A stretch of 36,227 bases of DNA from Bacillota bacterium. Its GTDB lineage: Bacteria > Bacillota > SHA-98 > Ch115 > JABLXJ01. Shown piece after piece: positions 1-7,128 of this stretch. The DNA lies in contig DUMQ01000012.1 in NCBI GenBank assembly GCA_012839815.1, positions 1 through 36,227 of the forward strand, in the 5' to 3' direction. Position 1 is the stretch's first letter; each line of letters starts with the position of its first letter. A model generated the notes under the pieces. That model was not told the origin of the DNA. It was given only the letters and a program-made list of their open reading frames with translations, and made no database searches. The translations under genes and the position numbers were made by a program.

Positions 1-12
1 CCATTCGTCGAA

Positions 13-244
13 CTGGCAAGTATCTTACCACTCTGCGCGCCAGGCTGGCAAGTTAGTTACCACCTGCTCGCTGCACTGGAAAGTATCTTGCCACTTCGCC
101 CGATGAGATGGCAAGTTATTTATCACCCCGACGCCCATCCTGGTAACTTCCTTACCACCCAACCGTGACCCATCAGTGATGGTAGTAAGGAAGTGGTAAC
201 TGATTTACCACCCTGACGCGCGAAGTGGTAGAAAACTTGCCACC
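13..244. repeat. Array of seven 20-bp palindromic units at a 32-bp period
   Basis: Seven related 20-bp units begin at 13, 45, 76, 108, 140, 193 and 225. The approximate consensus is TGGYAAGTNNNTTACCACY, and each unit is an imperfect palindrome (TGGYAA facing TTRCCA). Spacers are 11-12 bp and differ in sequence, so units recur every 31-32 bp, about three helical turns. The only gap is between units five and six, where a degenerate inverted copy is visible: GTAAGGAAGT at 185-194 is the reverse complement of 146-155. The units are too diverged and the spacers too short for a CRISPR array. Possible roles are a multi-site operator upstream of xylB, or the multi-site end of a transposon (IS21-, Mu- or Tn7-like) lying to the left; the sequence does not decide between them. 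No gene lies in 1-458. Confidence 0.85.
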
Positions 245-303
245 CGCCACCGGTGCGCTACAGTCCTTACATGCACCCGCATTTCATTATAGCCAAGACT
301 TGG

Positions 304-333
304 TTGACGCTATCGCCTGGACCATGATAAAAT
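304..333 (+). promoter_or_regulatory. Candidate sigma-A promoter of xylB
   Basis: TTGACG at 304-309 and TAAAAT at 328-333 are separated by 18 bp, each close to the sigma-A consensus. Transcription would start about 120 bp upstream of the xylB start, leaving an AT-rich leader. The last palindrome of the upstream array ends about 60 bp before the -35 element, where an activator could bind. Confidence 0.5.
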
Positions 334-458
334 GAGGCTAAGCCTGACTTGCGTCTGAATTGAATTAACGCTTAACATCGAGTATTTCCTCGCAATAAGA
401 TCGAACATTTCGTCGCAAGCGCAAAATTGAAATAAAGTAAAGAAGGGGATGAAGGCGC

Positions 459-1988
459 ATGGCGTATTTAATGGGGCTCGACATCGGCACGACAGGCGTC
501 AAGACTCTCATTTGCGATCCATCCGGTAAGACAATTGGAAAGGCCTTTGAGGAGTACCCGCTTTATAGCCCAAAGCCCGGCTGGGCAGAGCAGAATCCCC
601 AGGACTGGTGGGAGGCGACGGTAAGGTCCATCCAGCGGGCATTGACTTCATCCGGGGTATCAGGTCAGGATGTAAAGGGTATAGGGCTCTCGGGGCAGAT
701 GCATAGCTCCGTATTCTTGGATGAAGATAACAACATCCTCCACCCCGCCCTCCTGTGGTGCGATGTCAGGACTGCAGAGGAATGCCGCTGGATTAGCGAT
801 ACGATCGGCCGGGACAAGCTGATCGAGTATACGTGCAACCCAGCCCTTGAGGGCTTTACTGCTCCAAAGATAATCTGGCTTCGTAAGAACAAGCCGGAGA
901 TATTTGCAAGGGTTAAGAAGGTGGTCCTCCCCAAGGATTACATACGTTACAAGTTAACGGGCGAGCTCGCCACCGAGATCTCGGATGCGGCGGGGACCCT
1001 GCTCTTCGACGTGGCCAGGAGGAATTGGTCCCGCGAGGTGCTCGAAGGGCTGGGGCTGCCCCTTGATATTGTGCCGAAATGGTGCGAATCGCCCGACGTG
1101 TGTGGGCACGTGACGCGCGAGGTTTCGGAGAAGACGGGCCTTGCCGCCGGGACGCCCGTGGTGGGCGGGGGAGCGGATAACACCTGCGGCGCCGTCGGTG
1201 CGGGTATCGTGAGGGCCGGGCGCGCCTTGTCGAGCATTGGCTCTTCGGGCGTGATCGTGGCGCAGGTGGATGAGGTCAAGCGGGATCCCAGGGGACGGGT
1301 CCATACGTTTAATCACTCGGTCCCGCATAAGTGGTACCTCATGGGCGTCATGCTCTCGGCCGGCATGTCGCTCAAGTGGTTCAGGGATTCCCTGGCGCAG
1401 GTCGAAAAGGAGGTCGAGAGGGTTTCCGGCATTGACGCTTACGACCTTCTCGGGCGCGCGGCTGGGCGTATCCCGCCAGGGTCCGAGGGCCTGGTTTTCC
1501 TCCCGTATCTCACGGGCGAGCGCACGCCCCACGCGGATGCCAACGCCCGCGGCGTATTCTTTGGCCTGAGCCTGCGCCACGGGAAGGCGCACATGGCCCG
1601 TGCGGTAATGGAAGGCGTCGTGTTTGGGCTCAGGGACTCTCTTGAAATCATAAAGGGCCTCGGCATCGAGGTAAAGCAGCTCAGGGCCATCGGCGGAGGC
1701 GCAAAGAGCCCGCTGTGGCGGCAGATGCAGGCTGACATAATGAATGTCGAGGTCGTGACGATAAACGTAGATGAAGGCCCTGCTTTTGGGGCGGCGCTGC
1801 TCGCTGGCGTCGGGGTCGGTATCTACCGGAGCGTAGAGGAGGCAGCCGAGAGCACAGTCAGCATCACGAGCCATACCGAGCCGGATGCCGCGAATGCAAG
1901 AATCTACGATGAGTATTACAGGCTCTATACCTCGCTTTATCCTGCGCTCAAGGAGGCGTTTCGCCAGGACGCGGCGCTCGCAAGATAG
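459..1988 (+). CDS. xylB: Xylulokinase (FGGY family carbohydrate kinase)
   Basis: The product should phosphorylate D-xylulose to D-xylulose 5-phosphate with ATP in the cytoplasm, feeding the pentose phosphate pathway. The 509 residues match the usual XylB length of about 500. The N-terminal phosphate-binding loop DIGTTGVK is at residues 8-15, followed by GLSGQMHSSV and LLWCDVRT, which are typical of the xylulokinase branch. GGGADNTCGAVGAG in the middle and GGGAKSPLWRQMQADI in the second FGGY domain are the conserved nucleotide- and hinge-region segments. The ATG follows the purine-rich stretch GAAGGGGATGAAGG. No xylose isomerase or pentose transporter is adjacent. Another FGGY substrate is possible, but the motifs favour xylulose. 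Confidence 0.9.
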   Translation: MAYLMGLDIGTTGVKTLICDPSGKTIGKAFEEYPLYSPKPGWAEQNPQDWWEATVRSIQRALTSSGVSGQDVKGIGLSGQMHSSVFLDEDNNILHPALLWCDVRTAEECRWISDTIGRDKLIEYTCNPALEGFTAPKIIWLRKNKPEIFARVKKVVLPKDYIRYKLTGELATEISDAAGTLLFDVARRNWSREVLEGLGLPLDIVPKWCESPDVCGHVTREVSEKTGLAAGTPVVGGGADNTCGAVGAGIVRAGRALSSIGSSGVIVAQVDEVKRDPRGRVHTFNHSVPHKWYLMGVMLSAGMSLKWFRDSLAQVEKEVERVSGIDAYDLLGRAAGRIPPGSEGLVFLPYLTGERTPHADANARGVFFGLSLRHGKAHMARAVMEGVVFGLRDSLEIIKGLGIEVKQLRAIGGGAKSPLWRQMQADIMNVEVVTINVDEGPAFGAALLAGVGVGIYRSVEEAAESTVSITSHTEPDAANARIYDEYYRLYTSLYPALKEAFRQDAALAR

Positions 1989-2061
1989 CCGCAAGATAGC
2001 GGGTCGCAAGATAGATCGCGATGATCTTCCACAAGATAGCCGATGATAATCTCCAAGATAA
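1981..2061. repeat. Five interspersed CAAGATAG repeats downstream of xylB
   Basis: CAAGATAG occurs at 1981-1988, 1992-1999, 2007-2014 and 2032-2039, with a CAAGATAA variant at 2054-2061. The first copy supplies the last codons and the TAG stop of xylB, so the array may have grown from the 3' end of the gene. Spacing is irregular (11, 15, 25 and 22 bp). No coding role is seen. Confidence 0.7.
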
Positions 2062-2200
2062 GGTAGCTATGGTGATCTCAACGGTTTCTGGCTGCAATCC
2101 TCCTGGTTTCGGGCCGGGCGGCGAGCATGGAGCAGCTAAACTGCAGGATGCTATGATGTAAACTAATAATAACGTATGGTATAGATTATGATATGTACTT

Positions 2201-2286
2201 GGGCCGTCAACAGGCATGATGGGCACAGGGCATGCCGTTTGACGGCCCTTGCTATCACCCGGGAGGCTATGGAGATCATAGCTCCC
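2201..2286 (+). other. Two adjacent hairpins in the xylB-XPB intergenic region
   Basis: The first hairpin pairs 2201-2217 with 2232-2248: a perfect 10-bp GGGCCGTCAA/TTGACGGCCC base, a two-base mismatch, then GGCAT/ATGCC. The second pairs 2261-2271 with 2277-2286 (GGGAG and CTATG against CATAG and CTCCC, one bulged G). Neither is followed by a T tract, so they are poor intrinsic terminators. Direct copies of a GGAGATTATGGCG segment follow at about 2297-2326. The rest of 1989-2496 holds no convincing gene. Confidence 0.6.
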
Positions 2287-2365
2287 CCGGGGACCATGGA
2301 GATTATGGCGTGGGAGATTATGGCGCAACATAAGGATTTTGCTTTCACGCATAACCCATCGAATA

Positions 2366-2374
2366 TGGTAAAAT
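2366..2374 (+). promoter_or_regulatory. Candidate extended -10 promoter of the XPB helicase operon
   Basis: TGGTAAAAT reads as an extended -10 element (TG, one base, then TAAAAT). No good -35 is seen at the usual distance; TTGCTT at 2339-2344 is too far. It lies about 120 bp upstream of the helicase start, beyond the hairpin cluster. Confidence 0.35.
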
Positions 2375-2496
2375 AATGAGTGGTGACTGGTATATGGCAG
2401 TTTATAGGCCATTGGGCACCGGGCGGAACAGGGTCCGGGAAGGGCAAAGGCGTAAAGGCGACGCAAAGGCGAGGGAGACGAGGAGGTTCATGAGCA

Positions 2497-4242
2497 TTGG
2501 CTTATAATCCCAATAATCCGCTGGTTGTGCAGAGCGATAGAACCATGCTGCTAGAAGTGGAGAATCCGGCGTATGAGGCTGCGCGGGATGAGATCAGCCG
2601 CTTCGCCGAGCTGGAGAAGAGCCCGGAATACGTCCACACCTACCGTATTAGCCCGCTTTCGCTCTGGAACGCGGCAGCCAGCGGGCTCACCGCCAGGTTC
2701 ATAATCGAATCCCTCGAACGCTACAGCAAGTTCGATGTGCCTGAGAATATAAAGAAAGATGTTATCGAATATACTGCGCGCTACGGGAGGCTCAAGCTTT
2801 TAGCCCATGATGATAGCCATCTCGCCCTGCGCTCTGATGACCGCTATCTCATAACAGAGATCTCACATAACAAGGGCGTCCAGAAGCTTATACTGGGGCA
2901 ACCCGATGCAAACACGCTCCTCGTCTCCAAATTTGATAGAGGCCGCATAAAGCAGGCGCTGATCAAGATCGGCTTTCCCGTGGAGGACTTGGCGGGCTAC
3001 GTCTCCGGAGCCCACCTCGACCTGAGTCTGCGCGAGGTGACGCTTAGGGGCAAGCCATTTGCCCTGCGAGATTACCAGCGCGAGGCCGTGGAGGTATTTT
3101 ACGCCGGCGGAGGCGTGCAGGGCGGCAGCGGTGTCATCGTCCTGCCCTGTGGGGCTGGCAAGACCATGGTCGGCCTGGGGGTCATGGACAAGCTTCAATG
3201 CGAGACCCTGATCTTAACCACGGGCGTGACCGCCGTTCGGCAGTGGATAAGCGAGCTCCTGGACAAGACCCACCTTGAGAGGCATATCATAGGCGAGTAT
3301 ACAGGCGAGGTGAAGGAGATAAGGCCGGTAACCGTAACGACATACCAGACGCTGGTCTATAGAAAGAGGAAAACAGGGGAATTCCCTCACTTTGCCGTCT
3401 TTAACAGCAAGGATTGGGGCCTTATAATCTATGATGAGGTGCATCTCCTGCCGGCCGAGGTATTCAGGATCACGGCCGATATCCAGGCCCGACGCCGGCT
3501 CGGCCTGACCGCGACCCTGGTGCGCGAGGACGGCCGCGAGGAGGACGTTTTCAGCCTGATCGGACCGAAGAAATATGATGTGCCGTGGAAGGTCCTGGAG
3601 AAGCAGCAGTGGATAGCGACGGCGGAGTGCTGTGAGGTTAGGGTTAACCTTGCCGAGGACCTTCGCCTGGAATACGCAGTCGCAGATGATCGCGACAAGT
3701 TCCGGATCGCTTCCAAGAATCCTGAGAAGCTTCATATACTGGAGGCCCTCCTGTATAAGCACGCTGGCGATCATGTGATTGTGATTGGCCAGTTCATCGA
3801 CCAACTAAAGGAGATCGCGTGGCGCATAGGCGCGCCGATCATAACGGGCGCTACCCCCAGCCATGAGAGGGAGAAGCTCTACGGCAAGTTTAAATCGGGT
3901 GAGATATCCGTGCTCGTGGTCTCGAGGGTAGCCAACTTTGCAGTGGACCTGCCGGATGCTAACGTGGCGATCGAGGTGTCCGGCATGTTCGGGTCAAGGC
4001 AGGAGGAGGCCCAGCGGCTGGGCCGTGTGCTCAGGCCCAAGTTGGGGGAGAATGTTGCGCATTTTTACTCGCTGGTCACGCGGGACACAAGAGAGCAGTA
4101 TTTCGCGGCAAAGCGGCAGTTGTTCCTGACTGAGCAGGGTTACAGATATGCAATAGTCGATGCAGAGGATATTGCCCCGGGGGATGTTGCCAGAGAGACC
4201 AGGGCTTGCCCGATGCCAGGCAAGGTTGGAGGGGTAGGTTAG
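2497..4242 (+). CDS. XPB/Rad25-type DNA repair helicase
   Basis: This superfamily 2 DNA translocase is the bacterial counterpart of eukaryotic XPB/ERCC3 (mycobacterial ErcC3 type), expected to unwind or remodel damaged DNA. Residues about 10-100 form the XPB N-terminal domain (VQSDRTMLLEV, HTYRISPLSLWNAAASG, YGRLKLL), which lines up with the N-terminal part of human XPB. The helicase core carries Walker A LPCGAGKT at 216-223, the DEVH box at 313-316, GLTATLVRED, and the C-terminal EEAQRLGRVLRPK motif VI. Length is 581 residues. The TTG start is chosen because AGGAGG at 2481-2486 lies 10 bp upstream and the N-terminus then matches relatives; an ATG at 2490 opens only a five-codon frame. The next gene is its probable partner. 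Confidence 0.9.
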   Translation: MAYNPNNPLVVQSDRTMLLEVENPAYEAARDEISRFAELEKSPEYVHTYRISPLSLWNAAASGLTARFIIESLERYSKFDVPENIKKDVIEYTARYGRLKLLAHDDSHLALRSDDRYLITEISHNKGVQKLILGQPDANTLLVSKFDRGRIKQALIKIGFPVEDLAGYVSGAHLDLSLREVTLRGKPFALRDYQREAVEVFYAGGGVQGGSGVIVLPCGAGKTMVGLGVMDKLQCETLILTTGVTAVRQWISELLDKTHLERHIIGEYTGEVKEIRPVTVTTYQTLVYRKRKTGEFPHFAVFNSKDWGLIIYDEVHLLPAEVFRITADIQARRRLGLTATLVREDGREEDVFSLIGPKKYDVPWKVLEKQQWIATAECCEVRVNLAEDLRLEYAVADDRDKFRIASKNPEKLHILEALLYKHAGDHVIVIGQFIDQLKEIAWRIGAPIITGATPSHEREKLYGKFKSGEISVLVVSRVANFAVDLPDANVAIEVSGMFGSRQEEAQRLGRVLRPKLGENVAHFYSLVTRDTREQYFAAKRQLFLTEQGYRYAIVDAEDIAPGDVARETRACPMPGKVGGVG

Positions 4243-4276
4243 AGGTGGGTTGACGGGTAGATTAAGAGGAGGGTTG

Positions 4277-6337
4277 ATGGGTGGGATGGGGTCTATGACG
4301 TATGAGAAGCTCCTGGAGCTCGCGCCCATTGAGCAGCTAAGCCGGGCGGCGGAGCACCTGGGCTATCGCGGCAGGCCGGGTGGCAATCTAGGTGCAAATC
4401 CGGGTTCCAATTCGGGTTCCAATGCTGGAGATGTCAAGGCTGGGATGGATGCTAGAACGGATTCTAAAACGGACTCTAAAACAGATTCCAGAGGTAATCC
4501 CAAGAGAGAGCTTATCAGGTACCTCGTAGAGAGGCTTACTGAGCCCGCCTATGTGGAAGAGGTTTACCGGGGCCTCTCTTCCACCGAGCGCCTTGCCCTG
4601 TTGATGATTATCTTCGCCGATGCCACAGGAGAGGGTGTGCTCAGGGAAGTACACGACGCCCGGGTCGACGAGTTCCTTCACTCGCGGGGTAAGGCCAGGG
4701 CGGCCGGCGAGGCGCTATGGAAGGCGGGCCTTATAGTTATCGTTAACCTAAAGCGTGGCGGCCACCTTTACCTGGTGCCCGCAGAGATTAGAGCGAGGGT
4801 CTTGAGCCTTTTCGCCGGTGAGGTGGCGAGATCGGCCGCTTTAAAGCCTTCAGATTTGAAGTCTTCCTCTCAGCCTGCCGGGCAGCCTGGCTCGAACGGC
4901 GTTGCCACGGCGACCAGGCTCCTGTGCGATATATTCGTGTTCCTGGCGCACTTGAGAAATACCCCGACCAAGCTGACCCGGGAGGGGATGATCTATAAAA
5001 GGGCACAGGAGGCCATCCTGTCGAATTTCATGGAGCCCGAAGTCCTCGCAAAGCCGGCCGGCGCGACAGCCGCCGGCAAGGCTATTCCCATGTCCTACCC
5101 AGAGAGGCTCGGCTTCATCATCCATTTCTGCTTTGACACGAATCTGATCGAGGAGGTTAGCGCTTCCGGCGAGGACAGGTGGAACGGCGATACATACGTG
5201 GTGCCCTCGGCAGCGGTCCGGGAGTGGGTTGGATTGCCCCCAGGCGTGAGGCTTGCCCGGGTGTTTTCATATTGGAACCAGGAGTGGGACCGGGTAAATC
5301 CTATACACGCTCAAATCCTGGAGTTTTTGAGCTGCCTGCCTGTGGGCCTGCCTCTTCGCATTGACAAGGTGTTTGAGGCACTGGACGCATTCATTCGACT
5401 CCTGGGAAATAGGACCCTGAGATATGAGGGCAATATTCATAGATTTCTGCGTCCCCTGTGTTACATGGGGGTTCTTGAGACGAATTTTGAGGCTCCGGTG
5501 CCGGTGTTGACATTAACGGAGTTTGGTAGCGAGATCCTGGGCAGGCTCCTGTCGGGGTGCGACCCGTCCGGACTCATGGGCGAGGCTGGCATTGAGGAAG
5601 ATGGCTTTCATGTCCAGCCGGACTTCGAGGTGCTCGCGTCGCGAAACTTGAGGCAGGAGATCCTGTGGCAGCTGGATGAGGTCGCATCCAGCGTCAAGAT
5701 GGATAATATGATTGTATACAGGCTGACGCGCGAGAGCGCCAGCAGGGCCATGCAGGCCGGCTGGTCGGGCGGGGATATTCTTGAGTTTTTGAGGAAACAC
5801 TCGCGAAACCCCCTCCCGCAAAACGTGGAATTCTCTATAAAGGACTGGTGCAAGAACTATGGGAAGGTCCGCTTCATCGAGACAATGCTTTTGAGGTGTG
5901 AGGACGACGCCACAGCCGAAGCCGTGAAGGCTATCCTGGCGGGCAAGGGCATGATCCTTGGCGAGATAACCCCGAGGGACCTGATGGTGGATCGGAATGC
6001 CTACGAACGTATGGTGCAGATACTGGAGCGATCGGGATATTTCCCAAGACCCGGCGTTTACAGGCTGGAGCGCGTCAAGCCGGGTAACGATGCGGTCAGT
6101 TTTGATAAGCTTGACGCGGAGCTTGACCGGGACTTGAGGGACCTGTTAGGGCTGGTAAGCCCGGGGCCCGGGGATACAAAACGCATATATGACCCCCACG
6201 CAGATGCGCCTGGGACGCTGATATCCCTGGATGACGCGCGGAGGCGGAAAAGGGGGTACGGCGGGTTCCAATCCGTTTCCCTTCCGATTGAGACCGGGAG
6301 ACAGGGCCGGGATGGGGAAAAGGGCAGAGAACCGTAG
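4277..6337 (+). CDS. XPB-associated protein with winged-helix-like N-terminus and XPB-N-like domain (Helicase_C_3 family)
   Basis: The family is annotated only as helicase-associated and is found next to bacterial XPB genes, as beside mycobacterial ercC3. Residues about 442-530 form a second copy of the XPB N-terminal fold: HVQPDFEVL, VYRLTRESASRAMQAG, ILEFLRKHSRNPLPQNV and YGKVRFI align with VQSDRTMLLEV, TYRISPLSLWNAAASG and YGRLKLL in the helicase. The N-terminal 400 residues look helical and winged-helix-like, interrupted by a low-complexity linker with TDSKTDSKTDS. No nuclease motif was recognised. I prefer the ATG at 4277 because AGGAGG lies at 4267-4272; ATG 4286 or a TTG at 4250 remain possible. 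It starts 34 bp after the helicase stop, so the two genes are probably co-transcribed. Confidence 0.8.
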   Translation: MGGMGSMTYEKLLELAPIEQLSRAAEHLGYRGRPGGNLGANPGSNSGSNAGDVKAGMDARTDSKTDSKTDSRGNPKRELIRYLVERLTEPAYVEEVYRGLSSTERLALLMIIFADATGEGVLREVHDARVDEFLHSRGKARAAGEALWKAGLIVIVNLKRGGHLYLVPAEIRARVLSLFAGEVARSAALKPSDLKSSSQPAGQPGSNGVATATRLLCDIFVFLAHLRNTPTKLTREGMIYKRAQEAILSNFMEPEVLAKPAGATAAGKAIPMSYPERLGFIIHFCFDTNLIEEVSASGEDRWNGDTYVVPSAAVREWVGLPPGVRLARVFSYWNQEWDRVNPIHAQILEFLSCLPVGLPLRIDKVFEALDAFIRLLGNRTLRYEGNIHRFLRPLCYMGVLETNFEAPVPVLTLTEFGSEILGRLLSGCDPSGLMGEAGIEEDGFHVQPDFEVLASRNLRQEILWQLDEVASSVKMDNMIVYRLTRESASRAMQAGWSGGDILEFLRKHSRNPLPQNVEFSIKDWCKNYGKVRFIETMLLRCEDDATAEAVKAILAGKGMILGEITPRDLMVDRNAYERMVQILERSGYFPRPGVYRLERVKPGNDAVSFDKLDAELDRDLRDLLGLVSPGPGDTKRIYDPHADAPGTLISLDDARRRKRGYGGFQSVSLPIETGRQGRDGEKGREP

Positions 6338-6475
6338 GGGAGAGACAAGGGTCATAGACAATTAGGAGAAATAGGGGAATGAGGTTGATGAGGGATATTG
6401 ATGAGGTCGGGTATATCATAAAAGAGGTAAAAGAGAATTAGGAAATAGGTGAGAGATAAACGGAGGTGGAGGGCT

Positions 6476-6970
6476 ATGGAGGCGGGACTGGAACTCAAGG
6501 TGGTTAAGATCGATAAGCCCGAGGATATGAACATGATTCTCGGGCAGGCTCATTTCATCAAGACTGTCGAGGATATTTACGAGGCGATGGCGACGTCGGG
6601 TCCCGGGATCAAGTTTGGCGTGGCGTTTTGTGAGTCATCGGGTCCCCGGCTCGTCCGGTACGCCGGAAACGACGACCGTCTCATCGAGCTCGCCCGGAAT
6701 AACGCCCTGAAGCTGGCGGCCGGGCATAGCTTCATCATCCTGATGGAGAACGCCTATCCGATTAATGTGCTTAACGCCATCAAGCAGGTGCCTGAGGTGT
6801 GCGGCATTTACTGCGCCACCGCGAATCCCGTTGAGGTGATCATCGCCGAAACGAAGCAGGGACGCGGAATCCTGGGCGTCATTGATGGCCTGGCATCTGC
6901 GGGCATCGAAGGGGACGAGGACATAGCCGCCCGGAAGAAGCTCCTCCGGACCATCGGGTACAAGCTTTGA
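6476..6970 (+). CDS. Adenosine-specific kinase family protein (PF04008/DUF355)
   Basis: The 164-residue product matches the small single-domain family named after an archaeal protein with reported adenosine-specific kinase activity; its physiological role in bacteria is unsettled. Family-typical segments include FIKTVEDIYEAM, KFGVAFCESSGPRLVR, GNDDRLIELA, HSFIILMENAYPINVLNAI, CGIYCATANPVEVI and the Gly-rich GRGILGVIDG. The ATG is preceded by GGAGGTGGAGG, which fixes the start; an in-frame GTG 27 bp upstream has a weaker site. No signal peptide or membrane segment is seen. It faces the decarboxylase operon convergently, with a structured element between them. Confidence 0.85.
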   Translation: MEAGLELKVVKIDKPEDMNMILGQAHFIKTVEDIYEAMATSGPGIKFGVAFCESSGPRLVRYAGNDDRLIELARNNALKLAAGHSFIILMENAYPINVLNAIKQVPEVCGIYCATANPVEVIIAETKQGRGILGVIDGLASAGIEGDEDIAARKKLLRTIGYKL

Positions 6971-6985
6971 TCCCCAAGTCAAGGC

Positions 6986-7119
6986 TTGAGCTAAATCGGC
7001 GCGCCTCTATTCTGCCAGGCGAACGCGGCCATATGGCGGGGGCCGCTCCGTGATTTCTGGCCGGGGGGTATCAGGCCGGAAATCTAGGCCCCCTGGTAGA
7101 ATAGAGGCACGCAGCTCGA
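6986..7119. other. Cloverleaf-like structured element between convergent genes
   Basis: A long outer stem pairs 7003-7019 with 7092-7108: 17 bp including one G-T wobble. It can extend outward past small mismatches to a TTGAGCT/AGCTCGA pairing (6986-6992 with 7113-7119). It encloses two hairpins: 7025-7030 with 7041-7046 (GCGGCC/GGCCGC), and 7052-7062 with 7074-7084 (11 bp with one wobble). The result is a three-way junction. It fills nearly all the space between the stop codons of two convergent genes. No T tract flanks it, so it is not a classical terminator. It may be a bidirectional 3' barrier, a structured RNA or a small mobile repeat. Confidence 0.75.
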
Positions 7120-7128
7120 TAAAATAAG

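Noticed and set aside
77-241. Sigma-54 promoters at array units three and seven (GG-N10-GC)
   Set aside because: The match follows from the palindromic consensus TGG...TTGCCA; only two of seven units fit and the -24 element lacks the usual TGGCAC.
13-244. CRISPR array
   Set aside because: Units are degenerate, only 20 bp and palindromic, spacers are 11-12 bp, and no cas gene is in the window.
2188-2376. Small plus-strand protein of 62 codons
   Set aside because: It has no ribosome site, runs through two strong hairpins and direct repeats, and shows no recognisable family.
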